Of a stretch of 64,000 nucleotides of DNA, positions 9,541-18,626 are shown one piece after another. Origin of the DNA: Alteromonas sp. BL110. GTDB taxonomy: Bacteria > Pseudomonadota > Gammaproteobacteria > Enterobacterales > Alteromonadaceae. Below the pieces are notes generated by a model that saw only the letters and a program-made list of their open reading frames with translations, was not told the DNA's origin and did not search any database. Where the stretch lies: contig NZ_CP031967.1 in the NCBI RefSeq assembly GCF_003443615.1, positions 2,666,001 through 2,730,000 on the forward strand. Direction: 5' to 3'. The position numbers and the translations under genes were made by a program. The first letter of the stretch is position 1. Every line of letters begins with the position of its first letter.

Positions 9541-10098
9541 TTATCGTTTAGGTCGAAGTGCAAGCTGCCCTTGCTCAACGGTTAGCTGTAGAGGCACGGT
9601 TGAAAGTACGTTTACCGCTTTGTTTGCAGGGTCTAAGCGATAAACCGGGTTCGATGCTAAATAACCGTTGATTAGCTGCATGAATTCGCCGCTAACAGGT
9701 GCTAAGTTACCTTTAAAGCCGCCTGCATCAATGGTGCTATCAAGTAGAGACAACGAGCGCACAAATATCGCTTTTTCCTCACTGTCGTAATAAGGCGTGC
9801 CTTCTAATGAAAGGCTTACTTTTGCAGGGTAATTCAAACCAAATGCACTAACTCGGGCGGTGGCAATAGCGCCTAACTGAACCACGTCTCTACCATCTGG
9901 GCCTATAGTTGCCGTCATATCTTCCACATCTAAATACAGAGGAATACCAGCCAGCGATGTTTTCTTTTGTAGGTTATCAATTTGACTATCAAGTACTTGC
10001 TCTAACTCGGCATTAGAAACGGTGTAAACCGCTAATTGAGAAAGGGTTGCACAGCCTGCAAGAGTAATAGCGAAGGCCACAGAAAGTAGAAATCTCAT
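9541..10098 (-). CDS. DUF1439 (YceB-like) lipoprotein
   Basis: This 185-residue predicted lipoprotein has a short signal with the lipobox LAGC (Cys16) and a body typical of DUF1439/YceB proteins, a lipid-binding-like fold of unknown role anchored in the envelope. An open frame extends 37 codons further upstream. The start at 10098 was chosen because it places the signal peptide at the N-terminus and has an AAGAGA-type ribosome site; the longer version would bury the lipobox. It is transcribed away from the large beta-propeller gene and 113 bp ahead of selO on the same strand. Confidence 0.8.
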   Translation of the reverse strand: MRFLLSVAFAITLAGCATLSQLAVYTVSNAELEQVLDSQIDNLQKKTSLAGIPLYLDVEDMTATIGPDGRDVVQLGAIATARVSAFGLNYPAKVSLSLEGTPYYDSEEKAIFVRSLSLLDSTIDAGGFKGNLAPVSGEFMQLINGYLASNPVYRLDPANKAVNVLSTVPLQLTVEQGQLALRPKR

Positions 10099-10337
10099 AA
10101 AAAAGTCTCTTAAGTGATTAGTTATCGAATTACACAGCGTGAGCCACCAATACTTACGCTGTAACGACGGAATGTCTTCATTGTAAGGGCTGAGGCAACG
10201 GATGGACAATTAAATAGTGAAAGAGGTAAGAAAAAGGCACGCCGGACAACCAGCAAAAACTTTTGCCATAACGCCTGTAACAAAGCAGTATAAGAAGTTC
10301 TTCTTATTAAAAATAAAAACACGACAAGGCACTTTCT

Positions 10338-13300
10338 ATGGTTTCACAGAAACTGGTTTCTAGGAAAATGGTAGCTGCGCTTGCTATTTGCATGAGCGCG
10401 CTTTCTAGTTTCTCGCATTCTGCATTCGCACTTGAAGATACGGTTAACCCCGAACTTTTCGATAAAATGGAGTATCGCTTTATTGGGCCTTATCGCGGTG
10501 GGCGCTCGGTGGCGGTTACTGGGGTTGAAGGTAATACCAACCTTTATTTTATGGGCACCGCAGGTGGCGGTGTTTGGAAAACCGAAAACGCCGGTTTATC
10601 GTGGACAGCCATATCCGATAAAACATTTCAAGTAGGCAGTATTGGCGCTATCGCGGTGGCCCCGTCAGACCCTAACGTCATTTATGTAGGCACTGGTGAA
10701 GGTCCTATTCGAGGTGTAACTACTAGTCACGGAAAAGGTGTTTATAAATCTACAGACGGCGGTGAAACCTGGAAGCTGGTGGGTTTAGATAAACGCGGTC
10801 AAATTCCTAAAATTCGTATCCATCCCACCAACCCTGATATAGCTTGGGCTGCAGTGCAGGGTAATATTTGGGGGCCAAATGAAGAGCGCGGCATTTTCAA
10901 AACGACAGATGGCGGTAAAACATGGCAGCACGTACTAAAAGTTAATGCTGATACGGGCGCGGCAGATTTGGCTATTGACCCAACTAACCCCAGAATTCTC
11001 TATGCTAGCATGTGGCATCACGGCAGAACGCCTTGGTTTATTAAGTCAGGCGGTGAGGGTGGTGGCCTTTATAAATCAACAGACGGCGGCGAAAGCTGGG
11101 ACAAGCTAGAAAAAGGGTTACCTAAGCTTATTGGTAAAGTGGGTGTTGATATTGCTGCGTCTAACCCTAAGCGCCTCTATGCCATTATCGAGGCTGATGA
11201 AGGCGGCTTATATCGCAGTGACGATGCGGGTAAGTCGTGGTCGCTAATGAACGACGACAATATTCTTAAAGCCCGCGCGTGGTACTACAATCATATTAAG
11301 GTTGACCCTAACGACGAAAATACCCTGTATGTGATGAATGTGCAGCTGCATAAATCCATTGATGGCGGTAAAACCTTCGAAATCAAATCTTTGCCCCACG
11401 GTGATACCCACGAAATGTGGATAAACCCGGAAAACAGCTTGAACATGATAAACGCTAACGACGGTGGCGCAACCGTCACCTTCGACGGTGGTGAATCCTG
11501 GTCGAGCATTTACAACCAGCCAACGGCGCAGTTTTACCGCGTTATTACTGACAACTTAAACCCTTACTATGTTTATGGCGGGCAGCAAGATAACTCGACC
11601 ATGGCAACGCCTTCTGAAACCTGGGGTGACGGTATAGGAATTGAAGATCAATTTGCTGTGGGCGGCGGTGAAAGTGCGCATATTGCGTTTAACCCTGACG
11701 ATCCCACTCTCATTTATGCCACTACTATTAACGGAACATTGACCGAATATAACCGCGATACTGGGCTTACGCGACCTATTATGCCTTACCCTGAATATGT
11801 GTTTGGTAGAAACGCGCGTGATCAAAAGTATCGCACCAACTGGAATGCTCCAGTGATAGTGTCAAAGCACGATCCTGACACAGTCTACTACGGCACGCAG
11901 ATGATCTTAAAAACCACAGATCGCGGTGTTAACTGGCAAGAAATCAGCCCAGACTTGACCCGTAACGAGCCTGAAAAGCAAGGCTTAAACGGCGGGCCGA
12001 TTACCAATGAACAAGCTGGAGCTGAATACTACAATACGGTTTTCTATATTGCAGAATCAGCGGTTAACAAAGGCGAGCTTTGGGTGGGAGCCGATGACGG
12101 TAAGCTTCATATTACCCGTGATGAAGGTAAAAACTGGAAAGATATTACTCCTCATAAAAAAGAAGCGCAGGTAAATGCTATTGAACTTAGCCCTCATGCA
12201 CAAGGTAGAGCTTACGTTGCGGTAGCAGGTTATAAGCTAAATGACTATACGCCATACATTTACAAAACCGACAACTACGGCAAGCGCTGGAAGCGTATTG
12301 ACGAAGGGCTACCAAAAGATGCTTTTGTTCGTGTAGTGCGTGAAGATACAGAGCGCGAAGGTATGCTGTTCGCGGGTACTGAAAGCGGCATGTTTATTAG
12401 CTTTGACGACGGTGAACACTGGCAAGAGCTAGATTTAAACCTGCCGCCTGTGGCGATTACCGACATGCAGGTAAAAGGTGATGACCTAGTCATTGCAACC
12501 CAAGGCCGAGGCTTTTGGATCTTGGATGACATTAGCCCGCTACGTGAAGTGCATGAGTCGCTTGTTGATGAAGCACTGTTTCAGTTTGAACCCATAGATG
12601 GTATTCGCTTGCTATCTGGCGGCGGCATGACCGACCAGCCTCAAGCGAAAAACCCGACACGTGGCGCTACATTCCGCTATTACCTGAAAGACGCGTTAGA
12701 AGAAGAGCAAACGCTACGCATTGATATATTTAATGCAGACAACGAGCTGGTTCGTACATTGTCATCTGCATCCAGTGCATTTGAGAAGTGTGCGAAAGGT
12801 AACGAAGACGTTCGCAGCCCTATCAAATTTAAACACCCCTCAGCAAAAGCGGGTTACAACGAATTTGTATGGGATCTTCGCCGCAAGCCTTTGAACTGCA
12901 TAGAGAACGTAAAACTGTTTGGTGGTTGGAACGGCGCCCGTGTTATGCCTGGCGACTACAAAGCGAAAATCACAGTAGGTGAACAGGCACAAACCCGCGC
13001 GTTTAAAGTGCTTCCAGATCCAAGAGAAGAAGCAGATAAAGCGCAGCTTCAAGTGGTTGAAAAGAGCATTCAGGCTACAGAAACCTTACTGAATGATTTG
13101 TTTGCGCACCTGCAAAAAGCCCGTGATGTGCGAGCAAAATTAAACGGTGTGTCTGAAGATAACATAATGCTGGCAAGTGACGTATCAGCTTCAATCGAGC
13201 GTATTGTTAGTGCGATCGACGACTGGGAAGCGTTAGTTATTCAGCCTAAACATCAAACCTTTGAAGACGACATCAACTGGCCGAATATGCTCGACAGACA

Positions 13301-13493
13301 AGTTCGTTTCTTGATGGATAACTTCGACAGAACCGGCGCTCCTGCACAAGCCGGGGCACTAAAACGGTTAGAAGACTTAGAGGCAACGTGGCAGCAATAT
13401 AAAGTGCAGCTAGAAACCTTGTTTGGCGAAGAAGTCAAACCCTTGAACGAAAAGCTTTCAAAGCAAGGCGCGTTTGATTTAGAGAGTTTGTAG
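10338..13493 (+). CDS. Secreted VPS10/sortilin-like Asp-box beta-propeller protein
   Basis: This 1051-residue exported protein has a signal peptide of about 31 residues (ending HSAFA). Most of it is beta-propeller blades closed by Asp boxes of the form SxDxGxxW. About ten are readable, among them KSTDGGETW, KTTDGGKTW, KSTDGGESW, RSDDAGKSW, KTTDRGVNW and ISFDDGEHW. Such proteins are usually annotated as glycosyl hydrolase or VPS10/sortilin-like. The C-terminal third (about 760-1050) is not propeller and ends in a helical region. No catalytic set can be assigned from reading, so binding of peptides or glycans at the cell surface is as likely as hydrolysis. It is a single-gene unit followed by a terminator. 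Confidence 0.8.
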   Translation: MVSQKLVSRKMVAALAICMSALSSFSHSAFALEDTVNPELFDKMEYRFIGPYRGGRSVAVTGVEGNTNLYFMGTAGGGVWKTENAGLSWTAISDKTFQVGSIGAIAVAPSDPNVIYVGTGEGPIRGVTTSHGKGVYKSTDGGETWKLVGLDKRGQIPKIRIHPTNPDIAWAAVQGNIWGPNEERGIFKTTDGGKTWQHVLKVNADTGAADLAIDPTNPRILYASMWHHGRTPWFIKSGGEGGGLYKSTDGGESWDKLEKGLPKLIGKVGVDIAASNPKRLYAIIEADEGGLYRSDDAGKSWSLMNDDNILKARAWYYNHIKVDPNDENTLYVMNVQLHKSIDGGKTFEIKSLPHGDTHEMWINPENSLNMINANDGGATVTFDGGESWSSIYNQPTAQFYRVITDNLNPYYVYGGQQDNSTMATPSETWGDGIGIEDQFAVGGGESAHIAFNPDDPTLIYATTINGTLTEYNRDTGLTRPIMPYPEYVFGRNARDQKYRTNWNAPVIVSKHDPDTVYYGTQMILKTTDRGVNWQEISPDLTRNEPEKQGLNGGPITNEQAGAEYYNTVFYIAESAVNKGELWVGADDGKLHITRDEGKNWKDITPHKKEAQVNAIELSPHAQGRAYVAVAGYKLNDYTPYIYKTDNYGKRWKRIDEGLPKDAFVRVVREDTEREGMLFAGTESGMFISFDDGEHWQELDLNLPPVAITDMQVKGDDLVIATQGRGFWILDDISPLREVHESLVDEALFQFEPIDGIRLLSGGGMTDQPQAKNPTRGATFRYYLKDALEEEQTLRIDIFNADNELVRTLSSASSAFEKCAKGNEDVRSPIKFKHPSAKAGYNEFVWDLRRKPLNCIENVKLFGGWNGARVMPGDYKAKITVGEQAQTRAFKVLPDPREEADKAQLQVVEKSIQATETLLNDLFAHLQKARDVRAKLNGVSEDNIMLASDVSASIERIVSAIDDWEALVIQPKHQTFEDDINWPNMLDRQVRFLMDNFDRTGAPAQAGALKRLEDLEATWQQYKVQLETLFGEEVKPLNEKLSKQGAFDLESL

Positions 13494-13884
13494 TTGTTCG
13501 TTCAATTCGATAGGTGTTTTACTCTACATGCTTGATACGAGGTTAACTATGTTTTGTTTTTATCTCGATTAAGCTATCAATGTTTAACGGCCTTTTCATA
13601 GGCCGTTTTCATTTGTACGTTTTCCTCATACTGGACCTTTTTTTTAAAGGTAAAGCCTTGATATCTTTAACTTAAAAAGCATGGTGTCAATTGGTATATT
13701 GCACGATTTAAAGGCATTGACGGCTCGCTTTTGTTTGATTCCAGCAAAAGTTCGAAGACCAGTCTAAATTAGATAAGTGTTTAAACCTAAGCCCCCATAT
13801 ATTGTACTTTTTCGATGTTTTTCTAATATACTTGGCCCGGAATGCAGTACACTTAAACTTGCAGCGTAATAAGTAGGAGAAATA
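13494..13884. other. 391-bp intergenic stretch before the IclR gene
   Basis: It holds the terminator of the preceding gene at 13586-13609 and, near its right end, the AT-rich promoter area of the IclR gene, with AGGAG as ribosome site just before 13885. No gene or RNA could be supported in the middle part. Confidence 0.5.
13586..13609 (+). terminator. Rho-independent terminator after the beta-propeller gene
   Basis: The arms AACGGCC (13586-13592) and GGCCGTT (13601-13607) enclose an 8-base loop and run into TTTT. Confidence 0.8.
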
Positions 13885-14658
13885 ATGGCTCAGCAAGGAA
13901 ATTCTAGACAGGGTATTCAGGTTATTTCACGAGCCGTGAAAGTACTTCGTTCATTGGAAGGAAAGCCTGATGGTATGAGTCTAAGTGCAATAGCCAATGA
14001 AGTTGATTTGCCTCGTTCTACAGTTCAGCGGATTGTAGGAGCCCTTGCGGCCGAGGGCTTTTTAATATCAGCGAGTCCTACTTCTCGAGTCCGTTTGGGA
14101 CCAAGTCTGGTTTCACTGGGCTCTGCAGCTAAAATTGATATTGACCGAGTTATACTGCCCTACATGAAAAAACTGTCTCAAGAAATTGAAGAAACAGTAG
14201 ATTTATCCGTTCAAGATGGGGCTTCGATGATTTTTATAGACCAAGTCATTGCTGACTCACAAAAGCTACGTGCAGTATCTGCAGTGGGGGATGCATTCCC
14301 TATCCATTCTTGTGCAAATGGAAAAGCTATTCTTGCTAGCAAGTCTGATGCGGAAATTAGTTCAATACTTTCTGACAAACCTTTTACTAAGCTTACTCAG
14401 TATACGTTATCAGAATTATCGTCACTTAAAAAAGAGATTGAAAGTATACGCAAAAAGAGCGTTGCGTTTGATAGAGAAGAGCATTGTGAAGGTGTATGTG
14501 CTATCGGTATCGCTATCGAAGATCCCTATGGTCGAAATATCGCATTATCAATTCCAGTTCCATCGGTAAGGTTTAACCGAAATAAGAAAGCGATTTCAGA
14601 CAAACTTATTGAATATAAATTTATTATAGAGAAAGCATTGGGAGCTAGCTTACAATAA
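13885..14658 (+). CDS. IclR-family transcriptional regulator
   Basis: This 257-residue protein has an N-terminal winged helix-turn-helix (about 10-75; MSLSAIANEVDLPRSTVQRI is the core) and a C-terminal IclR ligand-binding domain (about 85-255). IclR proteins bind small carboxylates and control adjacent catabolic operons. It converges on the minus-strand operon ending at 14749, which carries a BKACE, a dehydrogenase and a symporter, so it is the natural candidate regulator of that operon and perhaps of the TBDR at 20.8 kb. A clear AGGAG ribosome site precedes the ATG. The ligand is unknown. Confidence 0.9.
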   Translation: MAQQGNSRQGIQVISRAVKVLRSLEGKPDGMSLSAIANEVDLPRSTVQRIVGALAAEGFLISASPTSRVRLGPSLVSLGSAAKIDIDRVILPYMKKLSQEIEETVDLSVQDGASMIFIDQVIADSQKLRAVSAVGDAFPIHSCANGKAILASKSDAEISSILSDKPFTKLTQYTLSELSSLKKEIESIRKKSVAFDREEHCEGVCAIGIAIEDPYGRNIALSIPVPSVRFNRNKKAISDKLIEYKFIIEKALGASLQ

Positions 14659-14702
14659 AAAAATTGCATAAAGACGCAGTGAAATATCAGGTTGATTGTC
14701 GC

Positions 14703-14737
14703 AAAAAGCCGCAGCGTTTATAACACTACGGCTTTTT
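14703..14737. terminator. Bidirectional terminator between IclR gene and catabolic operon
   Basis: AAAAAGCCG (14703-14711) pairs with CGGCTTTTT (14729-14737) across a 17-base loop. The A run on one side and T run on the other let it serve both converging transcripts. Confidence 0.8.
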
Positions 14738-14748
14738 TCGAAGGCTTA

Positions 14749-14850
14749 TTAAGGTTCTCTGTTAGCGACAATATACGCTGTAAAATAAAGCGCAACGCCG
14801 AATAAAATGATTCCTGCCATCCAAAGTTTCGTTATTGTATCAATACTCAT
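14749..14850 (-). CDS. 33-residue single-span membrane microprotein (second)
   Basis: This small protein starts MSIDTITKLWMAG, continues through one hydrophobic helix and ends VANREP. Its ATG overlaps the stop of the preceding 36-residue gene as ATGA, and the upstream GGAGAAAG gives a ribosome site, so the two are likely translationally coupled. It follows the sodium:solute symporter and closes the operon before a terminator. Small accessory proteins are known beside some SSS symporters; this one is probably a subunit or stabiliser of that transporter, which is an inference from position, topology and coupling. Confidence 0.7.
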   Translation of the reverse strand: MSIDTITKLWMAGIILFGVALYFTAYIVANREP

Positions 14851-14957
14851 TTTCTTTCTCCCCATTTGCTTAGCATTGCGTGAATCACAAGAGATAGAAG
14901 TGTGATAGATGCAATGGTTATTAAAGATATTAGAAATAACTCTACCGCTAAATTCAT
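14847..14957 (-). CDS. 36-residue single-span membrane microprotein (first)
   Basis: This small protein begins MNLAVELFLI, is hydrophobic from about residue 7 to 28, and ends in the basic tail SKWGERK. It starts only 8 bases after the symporter stop; the TAG stop runs directly into a strong GGGGG ribosome site. It overlaps the next microprotein gene by 4 bases (ATGA). This tight packing and the ribosome site argue that it is translated. Its topology suggests an integral-membrane partner of the SSS transporter. No family name could be assigned by reading. Confidence 0.7.
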   Translation of the reverse strand: MNLAVELFLISLITIASITLLSLVIHAMLSKWGERK

Positions 14958-14965
14958 AACGCCCC

Positions 14966-16429
14966 CTAACGCAATAGTGCCAGATCGTCCTGCTTGCGAC
15001 TGAAAAGTGCAGGCTTACTTTTTGATACCCAACTATTACCCACGATAGTCACAGTTAGCGCTACAACAGCCACAATATGTGCGTTTTCTAATGCCTGCAG
15101 GTTTATTAAATATTTTATCGGAGTAAATGACCAAGCTAGATTAACCGACCAGCTTATCAGTAATACTGATTTAGCTACGCCAACGTGTCTTTTCCAAAAT
15201 AACCCTGACACAATGATGAAGAAAAACGGGACAAGCCACGCAAATAGCCAAGTTATGGCCAGTATCACATTTGGATGGAAAAAGAATGTCATCAGTGCGG
15301 CGATGAAACCTATAGAGATAATAGAATAGCGTATCAACTTTTTCTCTAACTCTGCGGGCATACGCTTCTTAGCGTGTAGACCTACAATGTCTTTTGCGAA
15401 GATGGTGGCGGGAGCCAAGGCTGACATAGCAAACGTTGAAAGCAAGGCGCCTAAAAAGCCCGCTTGGAGCAACACTACCAGCCAAGTAGGCAATAAATTT
15501 ACAATGAGGGCTGCGCCTGCTAGTTTCGGACCCAACTGAGCGAATTCAGGAATAGTTGCAGCAGCAATACCTACCAGAACGGGAAACACACCAAAAAGTC
15601 CGTTTATTGGAGCAGCAATCCATAAAGAGCGTTGGATAGTCTTTTCATTCCGGGCAGACATAGCAGCTTGCATCCCTTGCTGATTAACCGATTGCGAGAA
15701 AACTACTGAGAAAATCGCAGCAAGCGCAAAACTAACGAGTAAGTCAGGCTTACTAAATATAGATAGTTTAAAGGCCTCACCATTACTCTCGTAGTGTTGA
15801 ACGACCCCGTCCCAGCCTTCTGGGAGGACATACGCAAGGTATACTCCTGCTGTAATCACGGCAACATACATGACTACAGCATTAACCAAGTTTACCCACA
15901 TCGTCTGCTTTATGCCTCCCATTGAGACATAAGCAGTGCCGATAGCTGCACCAATGACTGCACTCCATCCTAAAGGCCACCCTGACATGGCTGAAATACC
16001 TATACCCAGTGTTTGCGCTTCTAACGTCACTAGCCCGAATACAACCATAGCGGCAACGCAAGCCGTATAAACTCTAAGTTTCTTGTCATATAGCTTACCT
16101 ATTAATTCGGGTATCGTAGATGTGTTAGTTCTTCTTATCCACCTTCCCGTACCCAAGCAAATAACACAAAGCAAAATGGTATGCGCAAAACAAAACCAAA
16201 GTGCAACAGCTCCCAATGAAAAAGACATTTCCATTAATCCATATACATGGGCTGAACCTAGATAAGTGATAGCTATGGTCACTGAAAACATGGCGATACC
16301 AGCGTTCCTGTCTCCTAATGCCATGTCAGTGACCGTTTGGTTCTTAGAAGCTTGCCAACTTAGATACTTACCTATGCCCCCGATTACAATAATGTTATAA
16401 GCGAGTACCAACATTAATATGGAATTCAT
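14966..16429 (-). CDS. Sodium:solute symporter (SSS family)
   Basis: This 487-residue inner-membrane transporter has about 13 hydrophobic segments and the LeuT-type SSS pattern, including GGIGKYLSWQ near the start, TIPELIGKLYDKK after the third helix, and GGIKQTMWVNLVNA. It would couple Na+ entry to uptake of a carboxylate, sugar or amino acid. It is the sixth gene of the BKACE operon, 45 bp after the SDR, and is followed without a gap by two microproteins. The most likely cargo is the substrate, or a precursor, of the dehydrogenase/BKACE pathway, after passage through the TBDR encoded divergently. Confidence 0.88.
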   Translation of the reverse strand: MNSILMLVLAYNIIVIGGIGKYLSWQASKNQTVTDMALGDRNAGIAMFSVTIAITYLGSAHVYGLMEMSFSLGAVALWFCFAHTILLCVICLGTGRWIRRTNTSTIPELIGKLYDKKLRVYTACVAAMVVFGLVTLEAQTLGIGISAMSGWPLGWSAVIGAAIGTAYVSMGGIKQTMWVNLVNAVVMYVAVITAGVYLAYVLPEGWDGVVQHYESNGEAFKLSIFSKPDLLVSFALAAIFSVVFSQSVNQQGMQAAMSARNEKTIQRSLWIAAPINGLFGVFPVLVGIAAATIPEFAQLGPKLAGAALIVNLLPTWLVVLLQAGFLGALLSTFAMSALAPATIFAKDIVGLHAKKRMPAELEKKLIRYSIISIGFIAALMTFFFHPNVILAITWLFAWLVPFFFIIVSGLFWKRHVGVAKSVLLISWSVNLAWSFTPIKYLINLQALENAHIVAVVALTVTIVGNSWVSKSKPALFSRKQDDLALLR

Positions 16430-16474
16430 GGAGACCTCTTTATTATTCGTAATGTTATTAAACGTAATGACTAT

Positions 16475-17290
16475 TTAGCCTGCAGTACAGCCACCATCTA
16501 CGTATACAATTTGCCCATTTATAAAATCGGAAGCTGACGACGATAGCATCATCACTAACCCCACCATGTCTTTTGTTTCAGCGACTCTTCCCATAGGTAG
16601 GCGGGCCAAAAATGGAGCAATTCTTTCTGGATCTTCACAAATTTCTTGTGTCAACGGAGACTTGATTAGTGTGGGAGCAATTGCATTTATGTTAATTGTA
16701 AAGCCTTCTTTAGCGCCTTTTATGGCCCATTCCGTACTCATTTGTTTTGTTAAATTGTCAATGGCTGCTTTAGACGCTGCGTACGCAGTATAGCCGTCGG
16801 GGTGGCCACAAAAGCCCCTAACGGAAGAGGTGTTAACAATTTTTCCTTTCCCCTGCTTCATGAAGTATTTCCCAAACTCTTGGCAGGGGATCAAGGTGCC
16901 AGTGACGTTCACAGACATAATATGTTCAAATTTTTCTTCAGGCATATCTTCAGCTGGAGCGCGAAACGCCATACCAGCGTTGTTTATTAGAACGTCAATA
17001 TGACCGTATTTGCGATCCACTTCCTTAACTAAATTAGCGATTGATGTTCTATCAGTAACATCACTACAAAATGCTTCACAAGTACCTGGGGTGTCAGATA
17101 GAGAAGCGCAAACTTCATCTAACGTAGTATTATTACGCGCTGTTATTATTACGTGAGCGCCATGTAAACAGAATGTTCTTGCATAAGCTGCTCCTAATGT
17201 ACCATTGCCGCCAGTTATTACGACTACTTTGTTTTTCATATTAAAGAGGTTGAGAGCGAATTCATCGCTCCAGGAATGGGTCATAGCCAT
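16475..17290 (-). CDS. SDR-family oxidoreductase of the BKACE operon
   Basis: This 271-residue classical SDR carries the cofactor motif TGGNGTLG at about 26-33, NNAG, the catalytic Ser in NTSSVRG and the YAASK motif. It most resembles gluconate 5-dehydrogenase-type members, but substrate cannot be read from sequence. It starts with AAGGAT before the ATG, 37 bp after the cupin gene. In this operon it may oxidise or reduce an alcohol or ketone before or after BKACE cleavage. An internal ATG at residue 18 would also give a complete Rossmann fold, so the first 17 residues are less certain. Confidence 0.85.
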   Translation of the reverse strand: MAMTHSWSDEFALNLFNMKNKVVVITGGNGTLGAAYARTFCLHGAHVIITARNNTTLDEVCASLSDTPGTCEAFCSDVTDRTSIANLVKEVDRKYGHIDVLINNAGMAFRAPAEDMPEEKFEHIMSVNVTGTLIPCQEFGKYFMKQGKGKIVNTSSVRGFCGHPDGYTAYAASKAAIDNLTKQMSTEWAIKGAKEGFTININAIAPTLIKSPLTQEICEDPERIAPFLARLPMGRVAETKDMVGLVMMLSSSASDFINGQIVYVDGGCTAG

Positions 17291-17327
17291 TGTAGATCCT
17301 TAAAAATAAGTGAGAGGGAAGTAACAA

Positions 17328-17684
17328 TTAAGACGTTGAAAACGTTACAAGTACCGTCGTAACTCGATTTGTGTCATTTCGTAACTTCCTACCTTCATTG
17401 GGTAAGATGGCTACAGAATCACCTTGTTTTAGTACTGTGACTTTATTTTTCTCGTCTATGATGGAAAGTTCGCCATCAATCACGTAGTAGGACTTTTCAA
17501 ACTCAGCGCCAAAAGTACCTGATTGATACTGCATATTGGCACCGCCATTAGGAAGAAAGTAACTCAAACCCTGCCAAAATTTAGTAAGACCAGTTTCTTC
17601 TTTACCCTGTATTTTAAGAGCAACCATGTCGAAATGTGCGGGAGGGTTATAAGGTTTAATGTCTGACAGTTTTACGGTTTTCAT
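17328..17684 (-). CDS. Small cupin-domain protein
   Basis: This 118-residue single-domain cupin has the beta-barrel pattern ending in SYYVIDGELSI and KQGDSVAILPN, which are the two conserved cupin segments. The classic metal-binding histidines are not obvious, so it may act as a metal-poor isomerase or binder. It is 9 bp after the BKACE gene and ahead of the SDR, inside the same operon. Similar small cupins occur in aromatic and sugar-acid pathways. Its step is unknown. Confidence 0.78.
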   Translation of the reverse strand: MKTVKLSDIKPYNPPAHFDMVALKIQGKEETGLTKFWQGLSYFLPNGGANMQYQSGTFGAEFEKSYYVIDGELSIIDEKNKVTVLKQGDSVAILPNEGRKLRNDTNRVTTVLVTFSTS

Positions 17685-17693
17685 TACAGCTCC

Positions 17694-18626
17694 TTAGAAG
17701 TTAACGTTATCTTTGCCTTTCAACCCTAGTATTTCGCGGGTCTCGTCCGGCGTAGCAATGTCTAAAGAAAACTCTGAAAGAACGCGTTTAATTTTTTCTA
17801 CTTGCTGAGCATTACTGGTTGCCATTTCTCCTTTATTAATAAACAAGCTATCTTCAAGTCCTACACGAACGTTTCCGCCCATTAATGCGCTTTGGGTAGA
17901 AAAAGGCATTTGATTTTTCCCAGCGGCCAATACTGACCACTGATAATCGTCACCAAATAGGCGGTCGGCAGTACTCTTCATATACATCAGGTTTTCTTCA
18001 TCTGCTCCAATGCCACCCAAGATTCCGAAAATGGTTTGGATGAAGAAAGGGGGTTTGATAAGTCCTCTATCTGCAAAATGAGCAAGGTTATAGAGGTGCC
18101 CAACGTCATAACACTCATGCTCAAATTTAGTATCAAACTCAGACATAATGGTCATTATTTTCTCTATGTCTCTAAATGTATTTCTAAAAATAAAGTCATC
18201 ACTGTTTCGAACGTATTCTTCTTCCCAACTATGCTTCCATTGTTTATATCGGGATGCCAAAGGGAACATAGCGAAATTAATACTCCCCATATTCAATGAA
18301 CACATTTCTGGTTGTACTTTCATGGCACAGGCTAGACGTTCTTCAACCGACATTGTTGGGCTACCGCCTGTAGTTAGGTTTATGACCGCATCGGTTCTCT
18401 CCTTGATTGCGGGTAAAAATTTCATAAACACTTCGGGGTCGCCTGTTGGCTGACCAGTTTCGGGATCTCTTGCGTGCAAATGTATAATTGATGCGCCAGC
18501 TTGCGCCGCTTTTACTGACTCATCAGCGATTTCTTCAGGCGTAATGGGCAACGCGTCAGACATTGTAGGCGTGTGCATCGCGCCAGTTACGGCGCAAGTT
18601 ATGATAACTTTACGGTTCTTTTTCAT
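17694..18626 (-). CDS. Beta-keto acid cleavage enzyme (BKACE, DUF849)
   Basis: BKACE enzymes condense a beta-keto acid with acetyl-CoA and release acetoacetate and a new CoA ester. This 310-residue protein shows the metal-binding IIHLHARDPE, with His49 and His51, and the substrate-binding LTTGGSP (84-90). Length is normal. Its start overlaps the stop of the dehydrogenase gene by 4 bases (ATGA), which implies coupled translation and successive steps: 3-hydroxy acid to 3-keto acid, then cleavage. This pair is the logic of carnitine degradation, but no thioesterase is present here. The keto acid is unknown. Confidence 0.92.
   Translation of the reverse strand: MKKNRKVIITCAVTGAMHTPTMSDALPITPEEIADESVKAAQAGASIIHLHARDPETGQPTGDPEVFMKFLPAIKERTDAVINLTTGGSPTMSVEERLACAMKVQPEMCSLNMGSINFAMFPLASRYKQWKHSWEEEYVRNSDDFIFRNTFRDIEKIMTIMSEFDTKFEHECYDVGHLYNLAHFADRGLIKPPFFIQTIFGILGGIGADEENLMYMKSTADRLFGDDYQWSVLAAGKNQMPFSTQSALMGGNVRVGLEDSLFINKGEMATSNAQQVEKIKRVLSEFSLDIATPDETREILGLKGKDNVNF

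Noticed and set aside
10099..10209. Longer start of the DUF1439 lipoprotein
   Set aside because: It would place 37 extra residues before the signal peptide and hide the lipobox.
10122..10322. 66-codon minus-strand frame before the beta-propeller gene
   Set aside because: It covers the divergent promoter area and has no domain or ribosome site.
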